A stretch of DNA of 64,000 nucleotides from Sabellastarte sp. h YS-2021. Taxonomy: Eukaryota; Annelida; Polychaeta; Sabellida; Sabellidae. Shown in pieces: positions 42,155 through 53,035 of the stretch. Each line of letters begins with the position of its first letter. Positions within the stretch are counted from its first letter, which is position 1. Below the pieces are notes generated by a model. The model made no database searches. It saw only the letters and a list, made by a program, of their open reading frames with translations, and was not told the origin of the DNA. The DNA is taken from assembly GCA_964017235.1 (NCBI GenBank), contig OZ024940.1, positions 23,565,615 to 23,629,614 on the forward strand, in the 5' to 3' direction. Position numbers and translations under genes: made by a program.

Positions 42155-43682
42155 CTGATTGTAGACTGCTAAATTGTTAAACTGTTTCGGTCTGTACTTA
42201 AAACCCGAATTTAGTTGGTAATGCAGACTGACTTATAATGTGAATCCATGTTATACAATTGTGGGCTCTTTAACAACAAACAACTTGACTGTTCCAATCA
42301 ATACAAGTTATAGAACAGCGAGTCTATTATTAGATGGTTTTTGAAACCACTCGAAGAAAGTGTACTAAGAGAAGGAATATGTTGACAAAAAGGATTTCAG
42401 ACAGGATAAGTTTAGGAAATCAGAGAGGAATTCTTACCCATTTCGCAGGTAAAATACAATATTTTGATTAAAATGTATGTAAACTATACACGTTAAACCT
42501 AGCGGTTTTTTTGTGTAAATAGTTTTCTTGTCCACTATACAATTGTGCTTCTTTGTACAAGTAATGTACAAAAATGACAGATAGATTAGGACAATGTGGA
42601 TATCAGTGGTTATATTAATTACAGAAATAAACCTGAATCCAACTCAAAATTCCATAATCCTGGCCTAATGGTTTATCCGGAGTAATTATTTCAAGACCAT
42701 AATCAATAGACCGGGAATAAAACAGGTTGTAGAAGAGTTGACACATTGGTCTGTCAACAGAGTCCCCCCCCCCCCATTCTTGTGTGTGTTATCGTGCGTG
42801 GTGCTATGTACTGTTATAAAAATACGCCCCGCGAGAATATTGACCTCAGTGGGTTTAAAAAGGATAAAACATTTGTAAATGAACTCATTTAGTTTGACTG
42901 ATTATTCATTACAATTCCTTTGAATGCTCCTCTTGATGAGATATTTATATGACAAAGGGGGAGCAGCAAATTTTTGGTAACTGATTTGGTGGAATCTTAA
43001 GATAAGTTTAACATCAGTATATGTAATTGTTTTATTCTTTTACTTTCTTCCTATGCTACATGTAATTTTTTTTTTTTTTAATTTACTGTCTCCACTTGCG
43101 ATATGTTACATTATCATGTAATTTTTTATGACATAAATAAAAACCAAAGAATTTTTAGTTATATGGGGCCGATATTAGAAACCTCTATGGAAGTATTGTG
43201 AATATATATTAATAGGATTCTGACAATATTTACACAACAACACAATTATCATACCTTACTTCTATTTGCCTGTTAGTTCAAGAAAGTATTTCTTCTGCTC
43301 GACTAAATCCCGTATTCATCTTAGGTCAGTGTGTAATTCATGCTGGATCTTACCAGTGAAAATAGAAATTGTTTGCACAAATCCTCCAGATTTTATTGAT
43401 AGGTATTTGGGTTGACCCGTCATCCATAAGGTCTGCATTGTCAAGACCATATTCTCTGGGTGAATACATACATAATTATGAGCAGTTTGCTAGATTCAGA
43501 AGAGTGTCTCGCCAGTAATTTCAACACGGAGGATCTTTTGCACAATGTTTACATCTAGGATGGTTTAGATTTTGTTGTCGTGTGTGATCACCTGAGCAAC
43601 CGGTGTCAGAGATTAATAGTTTGTTATTGGGAATATCAGGGTTTTTTTTCTTCAGCACTGTAAAGGGGACTTAGTCTCGGAA
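42155..43682. other. Upstream region of gene C
   Basis: AT-rich with a poly-C run at 42764-42774. No promoter element can be assigned. Confidence 0.4.
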
Positions 43683-43743
43683 ATGGATAATATTCTTTTT
43701 TCCACACTTGCCATATTGGTACTGGTGCTGAAAAAAACCTCAG
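43683..43743 (+). CDS. Gene C exon 1: signal peptide
   Basis: ATG then DNILFSTLAILVLVLKKTSG, ending in phase 1 at G/GTGGGT. Found by looking for a phase-1 signal exon like that of gene B. Confidence 0.75.
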
Positions 43744-46700
43744 GTGGGTATGTTTAGCTGTTTTGGAATACTTACTTTCAAAGTAAAATACAAAGACTTC
43801 ACATAGGGTTTTTTGTGGGAGTCAAATGATATATTGTAAATATTTTGACCAAATTTCACTCAGAATGTAATGGTTTTTAAAATAAATATATTAGTCTCAT
43901 ATTACTTGTATGTCAATAGTTTTTTAAAAATCAAATTTACAACATTAAGTTTATCAGAGAAGTGATACATATTTTCAAGATATCAGTTTGAAAAGTAACA
44001 ATGTTTAAAGTTGCACCAAAACATTTTTTATTTGTACCAAAAGCATGAAGGAAGTAAAGTTTTATAAGTGTAACTATACACAAGATGCAAATATCTGTCA
44101 TATTACCGTAATTCAATTGACTTTGATCCATAAAAGCTATTATTGATCAAACAGTCCAGTACAACTCAATTTAACAGAATTCACCTTTTGAATTGAAGAA
44201 AAATACCTTAAACTCATTTATAAGCCCTATACTGAGAGAAAATATTGAAGTCTGCATAAACTTGAATGAGTTTTTAAAATGTTTACACAGATGGCTGAGG
44301 GAGCACTATAGCACTGTAAAAATCATGAAATTTTGGGAGATAAAAAACGAGCCTCAGATAGAGCCCGTGCTTAAAAAATAAAGGCTGTAATAAATATTGG
44401 GGCACCTGTGTTTACGCAAAGCTTTCGACTTTGAACTAAAGGCTCTTCAGCCATTAATGCTTAGATTTGTATGCAAAGTTCAATGCAAGTTTTTAAAAGA
44501 GAAAAATACCTTTCCAAGGGCGTCTATAATATATTTGTAGCTTACATAATTGAAGAAATATTTCTGAAATATCGGCATTTGATGAATATGTAATGCTTAT
44601 GGTGCATAGTAAGTGGTTGCAGGAAAAATACAAATTCTTACTCCTTGGTTTGTATCATAGTCTTTATTTAGGCAAGATACAGTGAGAGGTGAAAAATACA
44701 AGTTGTACTATGCTAGTCTAGTCTCTTAAGCTACCACTCAAGAGGGTTCATAACTGTAAGCACAGCAACTGTAATCGCATTAAATCTTTTTCTTTTTCAG
44801 GTGACTGCCAAGTGGGTTTTATCGTCGACAACTCCTACGTACTCTACATAGATGGAACTGAACGACTAACGGGTAACGATCACTCAAAAAAGACTGAAAC
44901 AGTTTTGGCGACATCAACAGATGTCATTGCCATTGCTGCCCACAATAACCAAGGCGCCTCAGGGTTCTTGGTTACGAGTAGCGGAGATATTTATTCCAGT
45001 AATAACACCGGTACACCCGTCACTTGGAGATGCATTGTCCGCAATGAGGCTGCGCCCTATTTGGTAAACGACGCCTGGACGCAGCCAGGCTTTGATGACA
45101 GTGCCTGGCCGAAATGCTACCAGATTGGAGGACAAACCACGAATCCATGGGTGGATGATATCGACTCCTACCAGCCACTTAATCCACTTGCAGTGTGAGT
45201 TGGAGATACTGTAATTTCAGTAATAATTACACACCTCTTTAATTGACACCCCTCTAACATTTTTAATACCAATTTTTAGTGAGCAAAGATCAGAAATTTA
45301 AGCCAACATTACTCAATAATTACAAGCCCTTCCTGGCCAAATCATCTTTATATATTAGTTTTACTTGATTAGAAGTATTTAACAAAGGCAAAGTTGGCCA
45401 GTGGCCAGGGCCATCTTGGGACAGGTCCTCAGTATTGCCACCTGTTGGAGTCAAACCCATGCAGAGGTGACAGCCTGTGATTAGATGCCAGACCAGCTAA
45501 CCCACTGGGCCACTGTGGACCTCATCGGGAGTATTTAGTAATATACAAAAGTACAGTACTTAGGTATGAGAAAGGGTTTATTTTGTTTTCCATTTCCAAA
45601 AGTACCATTTTTTTCTGCCAAACTAGAAAGTTTTCTACATCATTTAGGTTTTACACATCACTGCAAAAAAACCCAAAAACATGAAAAATAGACCCACTTT
45701 CTGCTAACTTTTGTACAATATTTGCTAGAATATTGAATGTTCTGGATAACTAAAGATCTGATAATAGAGGCTCTACCTTATTAACAGGTGGATGTGGACA
45801 GACAACCCAGGGTACAATTCAGTGAATGACTTCGGCAAACCGTACTCAGATGGCGACATTGACATCCTAGTCAGAGGAACATTCACTTTGATAGCAGGCT
45901 GCCAAATTACACCAGGTAGAGTGAGAAATTGACCATAGAATGTGAAATCCACCACTCTATATACAAATCACCACTCTGTGATATTCATCATCATGAAATT
46001 TGCTATACCATGTGAAATTTGTCAGAGTATATGAAATTCATCACAAATGTGAAATTTGCCACGGTAGGGGAAATTCATCAGAAATGTTAAACTTGCCATG
46101 GTATGGGAAATTTGTCAGAGTATGTGAAATTTGCCATGGTACGTGAAATTTGTCACAGTATGGGAAATTCATCATAAATGTGAAATTTGTCACAGTATGG
46201 GAAATTCATCACAAATGTGAAATTTGTCAGAGTATTTGAAATTCATCACAAATGTGAAATATGCCACAGTATGTGAAATTCATTATAAATGTGAAATTTG
46301 CCATAGTATGGGAAATTTGCCATAATAAGTATGTGAAATTTGTAACCAGGGGCATCCCTTTAAAATTAAGAAAAATAGTCCAAATTCTCTCATTTCTGCA
46401 TCAAGGGAGATGTAGGTCAGCAATCATAGTTATGTCAAGAATTTCCGATCCCAGATATTTCATTAATGAAACATTCATGGTAAAAACGAGAAACCAATGG
46501 TCTTAAAAGTCTTATTATATAATCAGCCATTTTAAAAATATTCTGAAAACAGGACACTTGGAGACTGTTTACTTTCGTCAAGGGAAGTATGATTTTTTTT
46601 TCAAACCAATAACTATCGACTATTTAGTCCTGAATATCTGATTCTATGAAAAATAAAAGGAATATGTATTTAAATAAAACCCAACTGTTAGATCTTAAGC

Positions 46701-49497
46701 TAGGCAAGATATGCTTATGACAAATATAACTTGGAAAATCAATTTGAATAGGTATTCTTTTCATCCAAAACCCTGCCATTGTTCAATTTTGTTTTCTTTC
46801 TTTTTCAGATACAACAACTACAACAAAAGCTACCACAGGTAAGAGACGGATGAAACCCTCTTAAGTCCAAATCTTCAAAGTTATAAGTCAAGAATATGCT
46901 GGATCTAGCTTGTAAAATTCTTTTCTTTGTGGCTTAAGTCAGCTGAAGATTCCTGAATTTTACCAAACAAGTCCATATATGATTTGTAAGGCCATATTTG
47001 AATGAATATGTTTGTGGATCAAGGTGATTTGCCTTTTTACTGGTTTCGGGTTGACTTGGTTTTAAGATTGTTTTTAACACTTTGTATTGGTCAATTTACA
47101 ACGGCAAGTTTTAAGGGTCAAGCAGAAACCAGTAGATACTACTTGGTCAAGATGCTGTACAGAAAACTACCAGGCATTGTATTAAGCAGCTATTACCTTT
47201 CCTGCTTAAAGATTGGGGGTCCGACTTTCAAATCTGCAACCTCAGAAGTGGTAGGCGAGTGTGTTAACACCAGAGAGACAATTTGACCAATAAAATTAAA
47301 TATTTTCACTGGAAAGGAACCTTACCCAGGGGTGACTGTGATGTCACTGCACTGTGATGTTAAGTCTGTTGGAACATCATTGTGTTGTCTCAGGATTTAA
47401 AAAAATTATGTTGGAAAATGTGATTAAAATGTGACACGTGTGTGATATACGGTGCTTATTTTTATTTAATATCCTGATTATTACAGCAACGACTACAGTT
47501 ACAACCACCACCACCACAACTGTCGCATCTCCTGTAACAGCTGCTGCAGCTGCTAGTACTACCAGCGGGCTAAGTACAACTACCATAGGTGAGCACTGGG
47601 TAAAACGGACATGTAATTTTGTAATTAATTTTAGCTCCTTCAAACTCCCAACCTTTTGACTAGAGTGTTCACAAATAACAAATTTTTGGAAGTCCTTCAC
47701 TCATAATCTACCAATTTTTTTTTTTTTTTTTTTTTTGTGGCATCTCTGCGTTGGCCATTGGGCTTGATGGCTCCAACAAATAGCATAGGTTTAAAAATAG
47801 AATGTGCAATTTATATTATAGCTACTGTTACTGCCCCGAGTTTTTGGTCAAGTTGAGACTATGTAAATAAAAGCTCAGCTGTTACGAAACCACTCGTGTC
47901 AACGAAACAAGTCATTATTTGTATTATTAACTAAATGTAAATCTGTATGGTCAATCCTTTAACTCTGTCACTGTCCTGTGTTTCAGTGCTATTGGCTCTC
48001 CTTGGTGCTTTCATCCTGGTGTTGATTATTGGTATCATCATCTTCTGTTGCTGCTGCAGACAGGGAGGGTAAGTAGATCAGTTGGTTTAAAAAGTCAAAA
48101 CCATTTTAAACAAGGCCAGAAAGGGGTTTTGGTCTACTAGTGCATGCCGCAAAGCCATCAGAGACAGCAGTAGTACACTGAAGCAGTCACCCATCCCAGC
48201 ACTAACGTAGCCCATTGACGCTTATAACTTCAGTGAAGAGACAGATAGATACTCATCACACTAAGTCACAATCCATGAAAGGCTGGGAGCAAAAAAAAAA
48301 AAAGAAATTAAAAAAAAAGTGCTGTCTAGAAGCGCGAGTCTTTCTATAGCTCGTGCTTAAAAACGGCTATCATAAATTTTACAAGGCTACAGGTTAGGAG
48401 AGCTGCTTAAAACACATCCTTTCAGTTTCCGTGAAGCTGTGTTAGAATGACTCGATAAGGTAAGCCACTTTAGGTTACCAGGGCGATGATTTCCCATACA
48501 GTAACTTCTGTTTAAAAATAAATTACAAACTGCTGATCCCAGTTAACCTTAATGAAGGAGGAAAAGGGGGCTTCTGTTATGTTGCAACAGCACTTTCTCA
48601 CACAATCAAACTCAACTGTGTAAAAGTAACATGTCGTATTTGGTAGAAGAACATGTAGTCGGAAATACTGAAAAATACTGATGAACTGTGGTATGTTAAA
48701 TTAAAACTTTAACAATTTTTTGTATTGACCCTTTTGTTGACAATTTATCAACATCCTTGTGGTTCTTTAGCCTGCCACTGGGGCTAGGAACCAATGACAG
48801 AGGACTGCCATTTTAAGCGGTCATCAGAGCCACAAAGTATCTGTCTGTACCTGGGTTTGGACCCACGTCCTCTGTGTTCCTAGCCGGGTGTGTTGCCTAC
48901 TAGGCCACAGTGGTAGACATAATAAAATTTATAACACTCATAGAGCTGATCCTGTTTGACGAGAGTTTGAATTTTATCTAAGTGATATTTCTTGAGGGCC
49001 ACGCTTTGATATTTTAGGGCTGTTGCAGTCAGTGAAAAGGGGCCTGGAATTTACAATGGCAGACCAGTGGCCCACGTGCCTGTTACCTCAAAACTGGGAG
49101 ACATGGATCAAAATTTCTTTGTGGAAACAGATGGTATCACCTGTAAGTATATCCTATGGTTAACAATTCAAACCACACCAGTGTTCAAATGGCAGCACCT
49201 TAAGTATATTCTATGATTTCTAAAATCCCAGTGAACAGAATTGTTAGCATCAAGTATAAAAATGTCTATGGTTTAACATTCAATTCACAAGGAGTACATG
49301 ATAGCAAGTTTCTGCTTATGGTTTCAAAAATTCAAATCAACATACATGTGGTTGTTGTACACCATAATGTCCACCATAATGTTTAAACCAATCATTCACA
49401 TCTTATTTCAACTTATCTTAATGTGCTCTCTCTTTTAGCCAATCTGGTCGCTCTGCCAAAGGATACAGTCAGGATAGAAAATGGATACTACTATTAG
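43683..49497 (+). CDS. Gene C: short type I membrane paralogue of gene B
   Basis: Eight exons give 981 nt (326 residues plus stop): 43683-43743, 44801-45194, 45788-45915, 46809-46838, 47487-47588, 47987-48068, 49018-49142, 49439-49497. All introns are GT/AG and all phases agree. It has a signal peptide (to about residue 20), the same N-terminal domain as gene B (residues 21 to about 194), a short Thr-rich stalk (195-238), a transmembrane helix (239-258) followed by Cys259-262, and a tail ending NGYYY. There is no CTLD or WSC exon. The order and phases of the first three and last five exons parallel gene B, so the genes are tandem duplicates that differ by the lectin cassette. The ligand and role are unknown; as a short surface form it could act with, or compete with, gene B. 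The next gene-like unit downstream is gene D, 8 kb away. Confidence 0.85.
43744..44800 (+). other. Gene C intron 1
   Basis: AT-rich; nothing recognised. Confidence 0.6.
44801..45194 (+). CDS. Gene C exon 2: N-terminal domain
   Basis: Residues 21-151. GDCQVGFIVDNSYVLYIDG, AAHNNQGASGFLVTS, WRCIVR, then DAWTQPGFDDSAWPKC. The FDDSAW segment followed in the next exon by WMW is typical of galactose-binding-like domains in rhamnosidase-type proteins. Phase 1 in, phase 2 out. Confidence 0.8.
45395..45526 (-). mobile_element. tRNA-derived SINE family B, copy 4
   Basis: Minus strand: GAGGTCCACAGTGGCCCAGT, GGTTAGCTGG, TCTAATCACAGGCTGTCACC, B-box GGGTTTGACTCC. Confidence 0.75.
45740..45782 (-). mobile_element. 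Degraded pogo/Tigger-like terminal sequence
   Basis: Minus strand TAAGGTAGAGCCTCTATTAT and CAGATCTTTAGTTATCCAGA, like the ends at 41453-41636. It lies directly before the exon 3 acceptor. Confidence 0.5.
45788..45915 (+). CDS. Gene C exon 3: end of N-terminal domain
   Basis: Residues 152-194: VWMWTDNPG, DILVRGTF and AGCQITP; counterpart of gene B exon 3. Phase 2 in, phase 1 out. Confidence 0.8.
45916..46808 (+). other. Gene C intron 3
   Basis: First half is a minisatellite (45922-46345); nothing else recognised. Confidence 0.7.
45922..46345. repeat. Minisatellite of GTGAAATTTGCCACAGTATG-like units
   Basis: About 20 units of 18-22 bp, alternating GTGAAATTTGYCA(C/T)AGTAT and GGAAATTCATCA(C/T)AAAT forms. 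Imperfect and intronic. Confidence 0.9.
46809..46838 (+). CDS. Gene C exon 4: 30-nt micro-exon
   Basis: DTTTTTKATT between TTTTTCAG and GTAAGA, phase 1 on both sides; equivalent of gene B exon 12. Confidence 0.7.
46839..47486 (+). other. Gene C intron 4
   Basis: Holds a diverged SINE C copy (47047-47283). Confidence 0.6.
47047..47283 (-). mobile_element. tRNA-derived SINE family C, diverged copy
   Basis: Minus-strand order is as in the copy at 35099: GTTAACACACTCGCCTACCA, then AGGTTGCAGATTTGAAAG, TTTTCTGTACAGCATCTTGA, CAAGTAGTA. About 237 bp, heavily mutated. Confidence 0.55.
47487..47588 (+). CDS. Gene C exon 5: Thr-rich stalk
   Basis: Residues 205-238, nearly all Thr, Ala, Val and Ser, ending ASTTSGLSTTTI as in gene B exon 13. 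Phase 1 on both sides. Confidence 0.8.
47589..47986 (+). other. Gene C intron 5
   Basis: A T run at 47716-47737, otherwise nothing recognised. Confidence 0.6.
47987..48068 (+). CDS. Gene C exon 6: transmembrane helix and Cys4
   Basis: VLLALLGAFILVLIIGIIIF then CCCC and RQGG. Phase 1 in, phase 2 out, same as gene B exon 14. Confidence 0.9.
48111..48365 (-). mobile_element. 5S-rRNA-derived SINE, copy 2
   Basis: On the minus strand the core 48183-48243 reads CACTGAAGTTATAAGCGTCA, GGGCTACGTTAGTGCTGGGA, TGGGTGACTGCTTCAGTG, following the 5S internal promoter. It is preceded by an A/T-rich stretch and CGCGCTTCTAGACAGCAC, also found in the copy at 55262. Confidence 0.75.
48738..48918 (-). mobile_element. 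tRNA-derived SINE family A, copy 5
   Basis: Minus strand: head CCACTGTGGCCTAGTAGGCA, B-box GGGTCCAAACCC, body GACCGCTTAAAATGGCAGTC, GTTGATAAATTGT. Confidence 0.8.
49018..49142 (+). CDS. Gene C exon 7: cytoplasmic tail, conserved part
   Basis: GAVAVSEKGPGIYNG, RPVAHVPVTSKLGD, FFVETDGIT. Same length and phases as gene B exon 15. Confidence 0.85.
49439..49497 (+). CDS. Gene C exon 8: C-terminus
   Basis: SNLVALPKDTVRIENGYYY and TAG stop 49495-49497. The end lines up with NLVADPK...DWGY of gene B. Confidence 0.85.
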
Positions 49498-52062
49498 AGA
49501 CACAAAGAAGGATTTGCACATTCATGGCATAAATTTGCATTTTGAAAGACTTCATAAAATGTTTACTTTACTGATGCCGTGTTTTTGGCAAGTAAAAATC
49601 AAGCTTGTATCATGGTTATTTTAATTTCCTCCAGCACTTTTGGGGTGGGCAACAATGTTCGCATGAGTACAATGGTGGATGACTTTGGTATATACCTATA
49701 GAAACATGACATTTTCTGGTGCTGGAACCCTCAAAACAAGTTCTATGTATGGTGTATGGAAATTCATTCTTTAGGTTATTTTGTACGAGGGCATTGCGGG
49801 TAGCAAGGAAACACTTGGGGTGTAAGTTTTAACTAACAAGTAGAAAGGTTAATTTATATTCCAGCACGACATGGCTGTGTCAGTAAATCTGGTTGGCCAA
49901 GAGCCATGGTAAAATTCTTTGTAAGTACGTTGGCCATTCCGATAGCAACCCCCTGCTAAGTATAATGGATGACAGAAACGGCCTTGTTTTATTGTAAAAT
50001 TTGCTATTATTAAGAATGTCAAAAATACCTTGCAATTTTTGAGCAGGAATTGTGTTTAACACCTTCCAAACCACGGCATGCACAGAATTTTTTGACGACT
50101 CTAGGAAATAAACCACTCGGACTTTGCCTTCGTGCCTTATAACTTCAAATCATGAGAAAATTCTCTGTATACCATCGTTTGTTCAGTGTTATTCCTATGT
50201 TAATATGCCATCTGTTGTATCAACCCACCATTAGTACTCGCCTCAATTTATATTCATGTGTTCTTTGTTGTCCAGTAAAACGTTCAAACTCTTCTACCCT
50301 GAGACATCTTTTGAGTTCATTACTGGTTCAATATATATATATATATATATGGGTGCTGTTCATAGTACAATATGTTAAAATATGTCTCAGATTAAGTATA
50401 TTGTGGACACTCTAAAACTTTTAATTGTTAAGACTTCAAATTGTTGCATAGTCCTACATCGCTATGACCAAGCAATTTAAAATTTATAGTTTCTAGCATC
50501 AATGGGTCTGCCAAACATCCAGATATTTCTGAGGTCTCTGTTCTCTGGATTTTGACAGCGCTTGATTCTCTGCACACAAGTGTATGTTAGGATTTCAAAG
50601 TTAACATCACATTTGACAGAGCAATGAGTGCTTCTGGGTCACCTTTTAACCCCTCCAAAGATGATTTCAGGAATAAAGAATGTCCAGGTAGATTAGTTTA
50701 TGTAAACTCAGGTACACTGTGTGATAGTAAAATACTGGCTTATTGTTGGATGGGATAGGAAAACTTCCCGAACGACATGTTAGAAAAGATATATCATGTA
50801 TAAAGGTGACAAAAATATAGAAGTGCGTAGCACGAGTATTAAATTGCTGATCTTCATGAGTTATATATTTGTTTTTGCATATGTCTTATTAGGGATGTTA
50901 AATTTTTTATGTACACCAATGGTTTGAATAATAAGTAACACATATTTAACATAAGTAACTATATTAAAAAAAGAATGACAAACAGTTGTGATACATGTAG
51001 GGGTACCAGTGACTCAGAGTTTAAAATACCTTTCCAATGACGTAAGTCCCTAATTAAAAGTATTTGAAAAGAGAGTGCCAAAAAGCTGCACCACATACAG
51101 GGCACTGGTGAACATAAAAACTCCAATATTTTAACTTCTGTTTTCCCTGCCACTTCTACAAGGATTTCAAATGCAACAAAGGCAAATAGAAAAAATACCT
51201 TTCTAATGCCATGTATAAAACATATTTTTAGCTTATATACTATATGAAATATTACCCAAAAACTGACACTTGTTCGCAAACTTAAGATGCTAATTATGCA
51301 CAACAAATGGTGCAGGGTAAAACTGCCCAAAAATACATCCCAGTTAGTATGTTCCCCTATTTAAGTCCGGCGGATAATAAACAATGGTTTTAAAATGTTA
51401 CTTGAAGGGTAAAATGTATAGTTTGCTTTAGATATACTGTATAATGTGAAATTATCATTGGGCATTAATTTTAGCCGTTTTAGATAACAGGCTAAGGGAT
51501 ATAGTGAAAACTGATTGCCGATTTAATTTGTAATCTGTATCACTATCTCAAGTGGAAACTGAAGCTATTAGTGAAAATTAATTCCTGGTGAAATTTTACA
51601 TCTGTATCAATAGCCTAAGTAGGAACGAGCCATTTGTTAAAATAAATTCTAGAGAGACACTTAAAAATATAGAATTAGTGAAATTTTGTTCTAGCTAAAA
51701 TTTTTATTTAAAACAGTATATTAGGATGAGCATTTTTATGCTACAAAGGTGTATTTGTACAAAATTATGCAAGGTATAGTTCAACTAAGCATGAGGTTGA
51801 TGTAAGGAACTGTTTCAATGTTGATCATAGCAGGTATTTTAAATAAATTTTGATATCAACATTGAAATATTGATTCAAAACCAACACTATAAAGCTATCT
51901 TCATCGTCGACTTATGGTTTTTGTGTAATTTTTTTCTGTTTTGTGTATTAGCAACAATAGCATTAGTCATCAGACCAAATATAAACGTTTGCAAAAGGAG
52001 TGTGTGACTTTATATATTTACGTATCCCACTGTATGAAATGGAACCTAAATGTCTATATTTA
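49498..52062. other. 3' flank of gene C and intergenic DNA
   Basis: An AATAAA at 50107-50112 is a candidate polyadenylation signal but lies 610 bases past the stop. There is an AT dinucleotide run at about 50331-50350. Otherwise nothing is recognised. Confidence 0.45.
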
Positions 52063-52232
52063 CTTGTGGCAAGGAGGTTATGTAATAGGCTGCGTGCATT
52101 TGTTTGTTTGCAAAAAAAATAACTTTAAATAGTTGAGGACGGATTCTGAGGAAATTTTCAGAAAATGTTGACAATGCCACAAAGAACAGACGGTTTGATT
52201 TCGGTATTGATGTGGATCACTGTCTGGATCCA

Positions 52233-53035
52233 GGGCCCTGTTTCACAAAAGGACTTAGCCTGGACTTACCGTAGCCATACTCTGTAATGCCCATGGGCAA
52301 TGTGACCAAATATTTGCAAAAGTTGGGGATGGGCGTTTACATTAAAGTTGACATAACTGCTAAAATAAGGAAAATTTTGTTGAAAATAGATATAACATAA
52401 TCACACTTCACCGATTATTGGGTTTATATGAAGAAAGTTTTCCTCGAAATGACATATTAGTAATTTATGAGTGATAACGTAAGATTGTGGATGGGCGCTT
52501 TCAAAAGTATGAGCATTACTGAGCGTGGCTACAGTAGACTTAAAGTTCAGGCTAAGTCTGTGGACTTTAAGACTTAGCGGATTTCACAAAGCAGGTCAAA
52601 GTTAAGTCTACCTGGGAGTGAGCTTAACTTTTATAAACAAAGACTTAAATATGGCTGCCATAAATTCCTCCCCACTTCAAAATTTGAAATGGCTGTAAAT
52701 AAAGTATAAATATATCAGCCACTTCCCTAAAGTAGTCTTTGTGAAGTTTCTATGTGGTAACAAGGTTTTCCATTTCAAAATAGCATTTATCATCAGATAA
52801 AATGCGTCAAATGAAGTATATATATGTCACCAATAGTATATTTTAAATAGAAATAAAAGGTCACATGACACAGGAAACAAGCTTGGACTTCACTAAGTCA
52901 CCCTTTGAGTAATCCAGTGAAGTCCCAGACCTAGTTAAGACCAAAGTCTTAGGTTTAAGTGCTTGACTTAGCGAAAAACTTGGCTAAGTTAAAGACGCTT
53001 TGTGAAACCGCCTCTAGGAATTCTTCACAGGATTT
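52233..53035. mobile_element. Fold-back element, TTTCACAAAAGGACTTA family, copy 2
   Basis: GGGCCCTGTTTCACAAAAGG, ACTTAGCCTGGACTTA on the left; ACTTGGCTAAGTTAAAGACG, CTTTGTGAAACCGCC on the right. The interior is shared with 23679-24222. It is itself split by a smaller TA-flanked element at 52269-52534. Confidence 0.75.
52269..52534. mobile_element. Small TA-flanked inverted-repeat element nested in 52233-53035
   Basis: The ends CCGTAGCCATACTCTGTAAT and the inverse of CATTACTGAGCGTGGCTACAG match imperfectly. TA lies on both sides (52267-52268, 52535-52536). Taking it out joins GGACT(TA)GACTTAAAG, as the host family expects. About 266 bp, non-coding. Confidence 0.7.

Larger units (their letters stand above)
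45195..45787 (+). other. Gene C intron 2
   Basis: Contains SINE B copy 4 (45395-45526) and a pogo-like end (45740-45782) that stops 5 bases before exon 3. Confidence 0.65.
48069..49017 (+). other. Gene C intron 6
   Basis: Contains a 5S-derived SINE (48111-48365) and SINE A on the minus strand (48738-48918). Confidence 0.7.

Noticed and set aside
45922-46345. CRISPR-like array
   Set aside because: Units are adjoining and diverged with no unique spacers, and the genome is eukaryotic; it is a minisatellite.
47377-47700. Minus-strand ORF with Val-rich run
   Set aside because: Antisense of the Thr-rich stalk exon of gene C; the + strand exon has splice sites and a paralogue.
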